A stretch of 64,000 nt of DNA from Bacteroidota bacterium (GTDB lineage Bacteria > Bacteroidota > Bacteroidia > Chitinophagales > Saprospiraceae). The DNA lies in NCBI GenBank assembly GCA_029781865.1, contig JAKOVW010000054.1, forward strand, positions 124,001 through 188,000, given 5' to 3'. The position numbers were made by a program, and so were the translations under genes. Position 1 is the first letter of the stretch. The number at the start of each line of letters is the position of its first letter. Below, one piece after another: positions 45,598 to 55,717 of the stretch. The notes under the pieces are model-generated. The model was given only the letters and a program-made list of their open reading frames with translations. It was not told where the DNA came from and made no database searches.

Positions 45598-47136
45598 CTA
45601 AAATAAATTTTTCCAGGCAATTTTTTCAGAAATAATTTGTTCAATTGCTGAAATTGGAATCCGTTCTTGTTTTAATGTATCGCGGTCCCGAATGGTGACC
45701 GTCTCATCACTTAATGTATCAAAATCGATGGTCACACAATACGGCGTACCAATCGCATCTTGTCTCCTGTAGCGTCTTCCAATGGCATCTTTGTCATCGT
45801 ACTGACACAAAAAAGAAAATTTTAACTCATCAAAAATTGTCCTGGCTTTATCGACCAATTCGGGTTTATTTTTCAGTAAAGGAAGTACCGCACATTTTAT
45901 TGGCGCGATTGCAGGATGCAATTTCAAAACAACCCGCTGTGATGCTTCTCCTTCAGCATCCGGTACTTCTTCTTCACAATACGCATTGCTCAACATGGCT
46001 AAAAACATGCGGTCACAACCAATAGATGTTTCAACTACATAGGGAATGAAATTTTCATTGGCCTCGGTGTCAAAATATTGCAATTTTTTACCCGACAATT
46101 CCTGGTGACTCTTCAAATCAAAATCTGTACGAGAATGTATGCCTTCCAATTCCTTAAATCCAAATGGAAAATCAAACTGAATATCTACCGCAGCATTTGC
46201 ATAATGCGCCAGGTTTTCGTGATTGTGAAATTTGTATTTTGATGCCGGAGTACCCAGTGCCAGGTGCCAGTTCATACGCTTTTCTTTCCAGTACTCATAC
46301 CACTGCATTTCTTCTCCTGGCTTCACAAAAAACTGCATTTCCATTTGTTCGAATTCGCGCATGCGGAAAATAAATTGCCTCGCTACGATTTCATTGCGAA
46401 ATGCTTTTCCGATTTGCGCAATTCCAAATGGTATTTTCTGGCGGGTCGTTTTTTGCACATTCAAAAAATTCACAAATATCCCCTGTGCCGTTTCGGGTCT
46501 CAGATAGAGTTTCCCTTCTTCACCCGCGATGTTTCCCAATTGAGTATTAAACATCAGATTGAATTGCCGCACTTCCGTCCAGTTTCTCGAACCGGTATCG
46601 GGATCGACAATCTCGCAATCTTCGATAATTTTTTTCAACTCTGCCATGTCACCGGAAGTCATGGCATCGGTCAGTCGTTTTTGAATCTGATCCTGCTTCG
46701 TTTTATTTTCTACTACCCTGGGATTCGTAGCGCGGTATAATGTTTCATCAAAACTTGCTCCAAATTTTGCCCTGGCTTTTTCAACTTCCTTTGAAATTTT
46801 GGCCTCCAACTTATCGAGATAATCTTCGATCAATTGGTCTGCGCGATATCTTTTTTTGGAATCTTTATTGTCGACCAACGGGTCATTAAATGCATCGACA
46901 TGCCCGGAAGCCTTCCATGTTTTCGGATGCATGAATATCGCAGCGTCCAGTCCCACAATATTCTGATGCATTTGCACCATGCTCTTCCACCAATACGTCT
47001 TGATATTATTTTTCAATTCTACCCCATTGGGAGCATAATCATACACGGCACTTAATCCGTCATAGATTTCTGAAGAAGGATAAATGAAACCATATTCCTT
47101 ACAATGCGATGTGAGTTTCTTGAACAGATCTTCCAA
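45598..47136 (-). CDS. glyQS: glycyl-tRNA synthetase (single-chain, class II)
   Basis: A 512-residue enzyme that charges tRNA-Gly with glycine using ATP. The N-terminus (LTSHCKEYGFIYPSSEIYDG, then YDYAPNGVELKNNI) is typical of the dimeric, eukaryote-like GlyRS. Motif 2 is at FRNEIVARQFIFRMREFEQM, and the motif 3 region at ETSIGCDRMFLAML. The anticodon-binding domain occupies about 410-512 (APIKCAVLPLLKN, DAIGRRYRRQDAIGTPYCVT). The start is TTG at 47136: TAA lies in frame three codons upstream and no ATG is available. Four GAGATCT heptamers occupy the leader 14 bases upstream. Essential gene, apparently on its own. Confidence 0.95.
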   Translation of the reverse strand: MEDLFKKLTSHCKEYGFIYPSSEIYDGLSAVYDYAPNGVELKNNIKTYWWKSMVQMHQNIVGLDAAIFMHPKTWKASGHVDAFNDPLVDNKDSKKRYRADQLIEDYLDKLEAKISKEVEKARAKFGASFDETLYRATNPRVVENKTKQDQIQKRLTDAMTSGDMAELKKIIEDCEIVDPDTGSRNWTEVRQFNLMFNTQLGNIAGEEGKLYLRPETAQGIFVNFLNVQKTTRQKIPFGIAQIGKAFRNEIVARQFIFRMREFEQMEMQFFVKPGEEMQWYEYWKEKRMNWHLALGTPASKYKFHNHENLAHYANAAVDIQFDFPFGFKELEGIHSRTDFDLKSHQELSGKKLQYFDTEANENFIPYVVETSIGCDRMFLAMLSNAYCEEEVPDAEGEASQRVVLKLHPAIAPIKCAVLPLLKNKPELVDKARTIFDELKFSFLCQYDDKDAIGRRYRRQDAIGTPYCVTIDFDTLSDETVTIRDRDTLKQERIPISAIEQIISEKIAWKNLF

Positions 47137-47149
47137 CTTGGATTATTTT

Positions 47150-47180
47150 GAGATCTGAGATCTGAGATCTGAGATCTGAG
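47150..47180. repeat. GAGATCT heptamer repeat in the glyQS leader
   Basis: Four exact GAGATCT heptamers and a partial fifth lie 14-44 bases upstream of the glyQS TTG start. Each contains the self-complementary AGATCT. Position in the leader means it could influence transcript folding or copy-number-dependent expression. Confidence 0.7.
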
Positions 47181-47270
47181 TTTTAAAATATTACAGCTTA
47201 TCGTAGTTCATCAATTCGTTTCCTAATTTCAATTCATCCCTGATCTCATGGTTCAGCTCTCATCGCTCTA

Positions 47271-49623
<2,353 letters not shown>

Positions 49624-50124
49624 TCACCATTTCACTTTTAAGAAATCTCTGTAATTTACTTTTTCCCTGGTCCATTCCGGATCGTCTTTGTAGGTACCAA
49701 ATAACACATCCCAAAAAATAGTAGTGAATCCAAAATTGTTGTTCCACTCCTTATTCTTGTGATGAAAATAATGAATGGGCCTTTTACTCCAGAAGATTAA
49801 ACTTGGATTCGTGTGCGAGACCTCATGCGTAAAAGCCGAAAAAACCAGGCAAAGGACATTTCCGACAATCCAGCAAATACTCGCCTTCCAGGAAAGAAAA
49901 TACCAGAAACCGGCTCCGATTAAAATCACAATTGAACCGGGCTGCAGATAATCCCAGAATTCACTAAACCAGCCCTGGCCCGTATTTCGCTTGTGGTGAT
50001 CAATATGTGGTTTCGCATGAACCACTCCAAAATGCATCAGGCGATGCACCCAATAAACTCCAAGGCTAGCAAACGCATAACCCGAAAAGAAAGGTAGAAT
50101 ATACCTTAGTAACACAGCAATCAT
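49624..50124 (-). CDS. fatty acid hydroxylase/sterol desaturase superfamily protein
   Basis: A 166-residue membrane di-iron enzyme candidate. Four histidine clusters are visible: H27-x3-H31, H40-x2-H43-H44, H100-x3-H104 and H118-x2-H121-H122, the pattern of the fatty acid hydroxylase superfamily that hydroxylates or desaturates lipids. Membrane segments are at about 4-25, 63-80 and 81-99. The family includes sterol desaturases, beta-carotene hydroxylases and sphingolipid hydroxylases; the substrate cannot be told here, but a membrane lipid or carotenoid is likely. It is short for the family. No lipid or carotenoid genes are nearby. Confidence 0.85.
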   Translation of the reverse strand: MIAVLLRYILPFFSGYAFASLGVYWVHRLMHFGVVHAKPHIDHHKRNTGQGWFSEFWDYLQPGSIVILIGAGFWYFLSWKASICWIVGNVLCLVFSAFTHEVSHTNPSLIFWSKRPIHYFHHKNKEWNNNFGFTTIFWDVLFGTYKDDPEWTREKVNYRDFLKVKW

Positions 50125-50362
50125 TTGTCATAACTTTTTATCAATTAAAAAATGAATTACTCCATTCCCTTAAAAGATCCTAAAATCCTTAATCAACTCA
50201 ATAAAAAAATTTGAAACACCCTCTGCTGATTACAGGTGGATACAGATCTGCATTTTGTATTATGCCCTGTTCTTGATTTAATTCAACAATTGCCGGAGAA
50301 GCAATCCACAATGATGATCCTTACACACTTCCTGATTGCATCTCTGCAATATGGAATTGCTT

Positions 50363-50854
50363 TTACTTTAATAGTTCTTTTAGTTTCTTTTCCAATTCAT
50401 ACTCGTCACCCGGAGCATAACCATTATGTGTATACACTATATTACCTGTAGCATCTACAACGAATGTCTGTGGTACTGAAGAAAAATTCAGAAGACGGAG
50501 CATGTCCTTATTCTGATCGGAAAGGATGGTATATGTCCAGCCTTTTTGTGCAACCATGGGTTTTACTTTATTCAGGGCTTGCGCATCATCTATAGTCACA
50601 GCAACCAACTCAACTCCCAATTTCTTCCATTCGGGATATAATTCTTTGATGGCATCCAGCTCTTTTTTACAAGGTGAGCACCAGGTCGCCCAAAAGCTCA
50701 CTACAGTCAATTTATGTTTGTCAAAACTGGCATTCAGATGCACCGTTTCTCCATTCAAGGTTTTCAAATCTGCTTTTGGAAATTTCTTATCTCCTAAAGT
50801 AAAGGAAAGCAATGTGATGCTTACAAGCAACAAACAAAAGTAGACTGATTTCAT
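50363..50854 (-). CDS. TlpA-like thioredoxin-family protein
   Basis: A 163-residue exported thioredoxin-fold protein. Signal sequence 1-20, then a TlpA/ResA-type domain with the redox motif W58-C59-S-P-C62 and the adjacent KELDAIKELYPEW, followed by VPQTFVVDATGNIVY, which contains the cis-proline. It probably reduces or isomerises disulfides, or supports cytochrome maturation, in the periplasm. It is divergent from the DUF6029-like barrel and Omp28-like genes (78 bp between starts), the latter with its own CxxC, so a shared redox-linked role is possible. Confidence 0.9.
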   Translation of the reverse strand: MKSVYFCLLLVSITLLSFTLGDKKFPKADLKTLNGETVHLNASFDKHKLTVVSFWATWCSPCKKELDAIKELYPEWKKLGVELVAVTIDDAQALNKVKPMVAQKGWTYTILSDQNKDMLRLLNFSSVPQTFVVDATGNIVYTHNGYAPGDEYELEKKLKELLK

Positions 50855-50932
50855 TTGAACGTTAATTTAAATTGACCCGACAAAATTCTCTAAAAAAAGC
50901 TGTTACTTTAGCCCCTTATAAATTCTTAACGA

Positions 50933-52570
50933 ATGATTAACCACAATACGAAAGCAGGCTTCTTCTTTTGCATCTTGTTGATTTTCACAAAGTTGAATGG
51001 GCAGGAAAGCTTAATTCTAGGAGGGGGCTTCCAGGCCAATGGTAACCTCTTTCTGCGGGACAGCCAAATTGGTGCTTATAATATCCCTCAATACGACAAC
51101 CAGCTGTTCGGATCCGAATCCTGGCTGGATCTGAATGCTTCTTACCAGGGATTCAATGGAGGAATCCGTTTTGATGCATTCAACAATTCAAATCTGCTGA
51201 ATCCGGTAAGTTCCTATACTGCTCATGGCATCGGAAAATGGTATATTCAAAAAGAAACGGACCACTTTGAAGTGCAGGCCGGTTACATATACGATGAGAT
51301 TGGCAGCGGTATTATTTACCGAGCTTATGAAGAACGAGCGCAACTCATAGACAATGCCCTTATCGGCGTTGCCGGCAAATATAAATTTTCTGATAATTGG
51401 TCGGTCAGAGCATTCACAGGAAAACAAAAAAATCTGTTTGATTCCTACAATTCGATATTGAAAGGAATTGCAATCAACGGTTTTTTCAAACCTTCTGATT
51501 CCAGCAGTTTGAGTCTGGCTCCCGGATTTGGTTTTGTCAACAGAACCCTTGGAGAAGAAGTGGTCAATCAAATTTCAGCTATTGTCGGCGGTTATCAAAA
51601 ACAAGATCAATTCAAACCTTACTACAACACCAACGCTTATACCCTATTCAATAATCTGAGTTATAAAAGTTTCAGCTGGTATATTGAAGCGGCATTCAAG
51701 CCAAAAGATATTTTTTATGATCCTAAAGCGGCACAGGTTTTTCCAAACGGCGATACCATACTTGGAAAATTTGTTTCGAGAGATGGAAATGTATTTTACA
51801 CCAGTCTGAGTTATGCTGAAAATAATTTAGGGATAACCGGAGAATTTAAACGAACCAACGGATTTATTTTTCGTGCAGAACCTTTACTCGATAACAATAA
51901 AGGTTTAATTGGTTTTATTCCACCAATGGCTAAAATCAATACGTACCGGTTAAATTCCCTGTACTACCCTGCCACTCAATTTTTGGATGAAATGGCTTAT
52001 CAGTTTGATCTTAAATATGGCCTCGGAGAGCACTGGAACTTTTCAGTAAATTATTCAGATATCCGCGACAAGAATTTCAAAACCTGTTTTTACAATGAAA
52101 TTTATGCCGAGGTTATTTATAAAGAACCAGGCAAATGGCAAATCACCGGAGGAATACAAAGACAATTTTTCAACCAGGATTTATATTATAGTCACGTCGG
52201 TGCTCCCAATGTAAAAGCATTCACCCCATTTGCAGAATTTCTGTATAAGTTTACACACAAAACGTCATTGCGTTTAGAAACGCAATACATGGACAACAAT
52301 GAAGACAGAGGCAGCTGGATTTATGGTCTTGCAGAATTGGGTTTTGCGCCACACTGGCTGATCGAATGTTCAGATATGTATAATACAAAACCTCCTGTCG
52401 GTAAAATTGCATTACACTATCCTACTTTAGGAGTGGCATACACACATGGTCCCAATCGTTTTGCCTTGCGGTACGCAAAACAAATTGAAGGAATTATTTG
52501 CTCAGGAGGTATCTGCAGACTCGAACCTGCATTCAGCGGAATCCGGGCAAGCATTACCAGTATATTTTAA
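50933..52570 (+). CDS. outer-membrane barrel-like protein (DUF6029-like)
   Basis: A 545-residue exported protein. Signal peptide 1-23 (LNGQ), followed by regular alternating amphipathic strands (WLDLNASYQGFNGGIRFDAF, WYIQKETDHFEVQAGYIYDE, and so on) to the C-terminus, which ends in a hydrophobic strand (GIRASITSIF), as in outer-membrane beta-barrels. I recognise it as the Bacteroidota DUF6029 family with moderate confidence. No enzymatic motif. The following lipoprotein gene starts 11 bases after its stop, so they form an operon. Function unknown. Confidence 0.8.
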   Translation: MINHNTKAGFFFCILLIFTKLNGQESLILGGGFQANGNLFLRDSQIGAYNIPQYDNQLFGSESWLDLNASYQGFNGGIRFDAFNNSNLLNPVSSYTAHGIGKWYIQKETDHFEVQAGYIYDEIGSGIIYRAYEERAQLIDNALIGVAGKYKFSDNWSVRAFTGKQKNLFDSYNSILKGIAINGFFKPSDSSSLSLAPGFGFVNRTLGEEVVNQISAIVGGYQKQDQFKPYYNTNAYTLFNNLSYKSFSWYIEAAFKPKDIFYDPKAAQVFPNGDTILGKFVSRDGNVFYTSLSYAENNLGITGEFKRTNGFIFRAEPLLDNNKGLIGFIPPMAKINTYRLNSLYYPATQFLDEMAYQFDLKYGLGEHWNFSVNYSDIRDKNFKTCFYNEIYAEVIYKEPGKWQITGGIQRQFFNQDLYYSHVGAPNVKAFTPFAEFLYKFTHKTSLRLETQYMDNNEDRGSWIYGLAELGFAPHWLIECSDMYNTKPPVGKIALHYPTLGVAYTHGPNRFALRYAKQIEGIICSGGICRLEPAFSGIRASITSIF

Positions 52571-52581
52571 AAATTGAAAAC

Positions 52582-53424
52582 ATGAAAACCAGAAATCTAT
52601 ATTATATCTTTTTAATTCTTTGCTCATTTGGCATTGGTATTACCGGCTGTTCTGACTGGGAAACTGCAGTGAATATACCGGACAACGGACCCGTGAATTC
52701 TAAACGCGTGGTCGTCATTGAAGAATTTACAGGTGCTTCTTGCGTAAATTGTCCGAAGGGAATCGCTGCGAATGATGCAATACGCTCTATCTATCCATAC
52801 AATGTCATTGTTGTTGAAATTCATTCCAACTTTTTAGGACAACCTGCAACGGCAGGACAGGTGAATCTTCGTACACCGGATGCACAAGCGATTGAAGCCT
52901 TTCTGGGAAACTGGCTTGCAAAACCGGAAGCTGCATTCAACCGCTTGTATGACGACGTAGGTCTGACTTATCGTTATGGTACCCCTGAAAGCTGGAAGTC
53001 CTATGTGGATGCCGAATTAAATAAACCACCCAAAGTGGAATTAAAAGCAACGACTACTTTTGATGATGTTAGCCGCGAACTCAAAATCAATTTGACTCTT
53101 ACCGGTCTGGAAGCCATCAACGAACCTGTGCATTTGCATTGTGGCATTTCAGAATCCAACATTATTGCCGATCAGTTGGACAATACGGGTAAATTATTGA
53201 ATTTCGTTCACAATCATGTGTTGCGGAAAATGATTACACCTATTCCAGGTGAAAAAGTTACCGACGTACTTTCTTCCGGACAAACTATATCCAAAGAGTA
53301 TTCTTTTACCTTACCACAGGACTCAATACTTTGGAAGCCGGAAAACTGCAAAGTCTTTGCCTATGCTTCGCTGGATCAAAATAAAAAATACATTTTGCAG
53401 GGCACGGAAGCAAAGGTGAAATGA
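52582..53424 (+). CDS. Omp28-like lipoprotein with thioredoxin-type CxxC
   Basis: A 280-residue lipoprotein. The ATG at 52582 gives a classical lipoprotein signal with lipobox at ITGC (C23); the frame also extends upstream into the previous gene, but that start is unnecessary. After the anchor the domain begins RVVVIEEFTGASCVNCPKG with C54-V-N-C57, the signature of Omp28-related proteins with a thioredoxin-like fold. The C-terminal half is an Ig-like beta domain (about 160-280, VELKATTTFDDVSRELKINL). Omp28 of Porphyromonas is a surface antigen and adhesin; a redox role is possible because the CxxC is kept. It is the second gene of an operon. Confidence 0.9.
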   Translation: MKTRNLYYIFLILCSFGIGITGCSDWETAVNIPDNGPVNSKRVVVIEEFTGASCVNCPKGIAANDAIRSIYPYNVIVVEIHSNFLGQPATAGQVNLRTPDAQAIEAFLGNWLAKPEAAFNRLYDDVGLTYRYGTPESWKSYVDAELNKPPKVELKATTTFDDVSRELKINLTLTGLEAINEPVHLHCGISESNIIADQLDNTGKLLNFVHNHVLRKMITPIPGEKVTDVLSSGQTISKEYSFTLPQDSILWKPENCKVFAYASLDQNKKYILQGTEAKVK

Positions 53425-53444
53425 GGAAGGAAAAAAAGTGATGA

Positions 53445-53509
53445 GTTAGGAGTTAGGAGTTAGGAGTTAGCTGTTAGCAGTTTAGGAGTTTAGGAGTTAG
53501 GAGTGACGA
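53445..53509. repeat. heptamer repeat (GTTAGGA type)
   Basis: Three GTTAGGA units, one GTTAGCT, one GTTAGCA, two 8-base GTTTAGGA variants, one more GTTAGGA and a GTGACGA follow the Omp28-like gene stop by 20 bases. The 8-base variants shift the register once each. Confidence 0.7.
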
Positions 53510-53547
53510 GGGATAAATGATGAGGGATGGGGAGTAGCTTGATTTTT

Positions 53548-55329
53548 TCAATTGATATTCAATTTTGATTTGTATCCGGGATCCAGCACTTCTCCAAGTT
53601 GCTGTGCTTTTAACGCGTCTTTGATGGCATCTTCTTTTTTACCTGATTCATATTCGGACATGGATTTTACAATCCAATAAGTTGAATTTTTAGGATCTAA
53701 TTCTATAGCTTTACTAAAATCAGCCGCTGCTTCTTCGTATCGTTTCAATTGAAACAAAGTCATTCCTCTTCCATAAAATACATCCACACTATTCGGTTCA
53801 AGTTTTAAATATCGGGTATAATCCATAACAGCTTGTTCTGATTTGCCTGTGTAATTATGAAGTAAGCCCAGGCTCCTGAATGTTTCAGAAAAATTAGTAT
53901 CAATTTGCGCAGCGCGATTCAAATCTATCTCGGCTTTTGCATACTCCTTCATTCTGGTATAAATGATACCGCGATTCACCAATGCTTTTAAATAAGCCGA
54001 ATCATATTTCAAAGTCTGGTTGTAACTGGACAATGCCTGGGCATCATTTTTATCTTCCTTAAAGTAATAAGTACCCAGATTGTAATGACCCGTTGCAGAT
54101 TGCGGATACTTTCTCACCACATCGGACCATAGAGTCTTGTCGGATTTCCAAACTTTGGTCCGGGAAAAAGAAATGAATGCAAACACCAAACATAGGGCGA
54201 CGGATAATCCATACACCAAACTATTGCCGGCATACGCCTTTGTTTTTTGATTACCATATTCATACAAATACATCGCTGCGATATAAAACAAACCGAGATA
54301 GGGCATATACGTAAAACGTTCGGATACTACAGTCATGCCTACCGTAACAAATTGCAAAACCAAAATGATATTCACCGTAAAAAATCCGAATCCAAATACA
54401 AGCAGCCTATTGGTTTTGAATTTTCTCAATACCAATACCGCCAATAAAATCAATATAACCGGAGCCAACTGAAATTGCAAGGGAAACTGACCATCTACTT
54501 TTGCTGGAAACGGATGAAAAGAAGACAGGTTAACTGGTATGATCAGCTTTATCAGATAGTGTACATAAGCATACCCGGACAACATGAATCGCTCTATCAG
54601 ACTATATTGATCCATACTTCCTACTGCAGAACCCTGTGCTTTAATCGTGATTAAACCCATGATAACTGAACCAATCAAAAAGGGAATTTTTTCTAAAATC
54701 AATCCTGCGTTTATTGTTCTGTTTCTATAATAATCAATAACCAAAAGACTTAATGGAAAACTAACTGCTGCCGGCTTCGACAATAAGGATAATACAAAAA
54801 AGAATAAGCAACCCAGATAGAGCAAACTATTTTTGATATCCGGTTTTTTGATATAATACAAGTAGAAGATTAAACCCGGGAGATAAAAAAAACTATACAG
54901 GACATCTTTAAGCTCGGATATCCACGCCACTGACTCGACATGCATCGGATGAATTCCAAACAAGGCACTCACGAAAATTGCCACAAATAATTTGCGATCG
55001 CTCAATACATAAACAAACCAAAATACCCCTGCAATATTCATCAGGTGAATAAACAGATTGACTTTGTGATAGAATGCCGGATCTAAATGAGAAGCATGAT
55101 ATTCTATGGATAATCCAATCATGGTCAACGGATGATAATTTCCAACAAAATAATTTTGATTGAAAAAATAGGGAATTGCTTCAGATAAAGGTTTGGCCAG
55201 TGATGCATTCCGCACGATGTATTCAAAATCATCCCAAGCAAAACGGTTAAAACAAACCGGACTCAATGCAATTGCACTCAGGATGATCACCCCGATGAGC
55301 GACAGGAAAACTGCTTTGTTTTTTTCCAT
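53548..55329 (-). CDS. TMTC-like membrane glycosyltransferase with TPR repeats, copy 1
   Basis: A 593-residue polytopic membrane protein from the ATG at 55329. The frame opens at TTG 55353, but that codon lies in a TAAATTTG promoter box (55351-55358), so the ATG is preferred. The N-terminal GT-C-like part (about 1-390, around ten helices) has an Asp-Asp pair in the first loop (WDDFEY), the conserved GIHPMHVESVAW stretch and SERFTYMPYLG, all typical of TMTC-type O-mannosyltransferases. The C-terminus has five or six TPRs (about 395-580; GHYNLGTYYF, ALVNRGIIYTRMKEYAKAEI). Transfer of a sugar from a lipid carrier to exported proteins is inferred. A paralogue follows beyond the DPP III gene. Confidence 0.85.
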   Translation of the reverse strand: MEKNKAVFLSLIGVIILSAIALSPVCFNRFAWDDFEYIVRNASLAKPLSEAIPYFFNQNYFVGNYHPLTMIGLSIEYHASHLDPAFYHKVNLFIHLMNIAGVFWFVYVLSDRKLFVAIFVSALFGIHPMHVESVAWISELKDVLYSFFYLPGLIFYLYYIKKPDIKNSLLYLGCLFFFVLSLLSKPAAVSFPLSLLVIDYYRNRTINAGLILEKIPFLIGSVIMGLITIKAQGSAVGSMDQYSLIERFMLSGYAYVHYLIKLIIPVNLSSFHPFPAKVDGQFPLQFQLAPVILILLAVLVLRKFKTNRLLVFGFGFFTVNIILVLQFVTVGMTVVSERFTYMPYLGLFYIAAMYLYEYGNQKTKAYAGNSLVYGLSVALCLVFAFISFSRTKVWKSDKTLWSDVVRKYPQSATGHYNLGTYYFKEDKNDAQALSSYNQTLKYDSAYLKALVNRGIIYTRMKEYAKAEIDLNRAAQIDTNFSETFRSLGLLHNYTGKSEQAVMDYTRYLKLEPNSVDVFYGRGMTLFQLKRYEEAAADFSKAIELDPKNSTYWIVKSMSEYESGKKEDAIKDALKAQQLGEVLDPGYKSKLNIN

Positions 55330-55350
55330 AAGTCCAGTTGACAATGATTG

Positions 55351-55358
55351 CAAATTTA
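55351..55358 (-). promoter_or_regulatory. -7 box of the TMTC-like gene, deciding its start
   Basis: TAAATTTG on the minus strand, an exact TAnnTTTG match. It overlaps the TTG that would give the longest frame and sits 22 bases before the ATG at 55329, so transcripts from it can only use the ATG. Confidence 0.5.
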
Positions 55359-55377
55359 GTGCATAATGAGAAATAGC

Positions 55378-55715
55378 TGTTTAGGTTGTAGAGGGTTAGC
55401 TGTTTAGGCTGTAGAGGATTAGTCTTTTAGGCTGTAGTATTAAAGGTTATTGATTATTGGCTATTGGTAATTAGTAATTGAATATTGATTAAATGACTAT
55501 AAATATTCATAAAATAATTATAATAAGTATGTTTCAAAAATTGCAACGTTCCGCAATTCCCATTTTTAAACTATTCAACTTATATGCAATCATTTAAACA
55601 CCCAAATCCTAAATCCTTACAGCCTAAAAAACTAAACAGCTAAACTCCTAAACCCCTACCATCCTACAGCCTACCACCTAAAAACCTAAAAGGCTAAAAA
55701 CCTAAAAAGCTAAGA
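55378..55715. repeat. degenerate hairpin region with heptamer and CTA-rich arms
   Basis: The left part (55378-55440) has GTTTAGGCTGTAGAGGATTAG-type words repeated two to three times. 55445-55493 is a 7-bp period AT-rich stretch (GGTTATT GATTATT type). The right part (about 55600-55715) has the complementary CCTACAGCC/CTAAAC words. The two sides pair imperfectly, giving a long hairpin of about 330 bp in the gap between the DPP III and TMTC-like genes. Confidence 0.6.
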
Positions 55716-55717
55716 TC

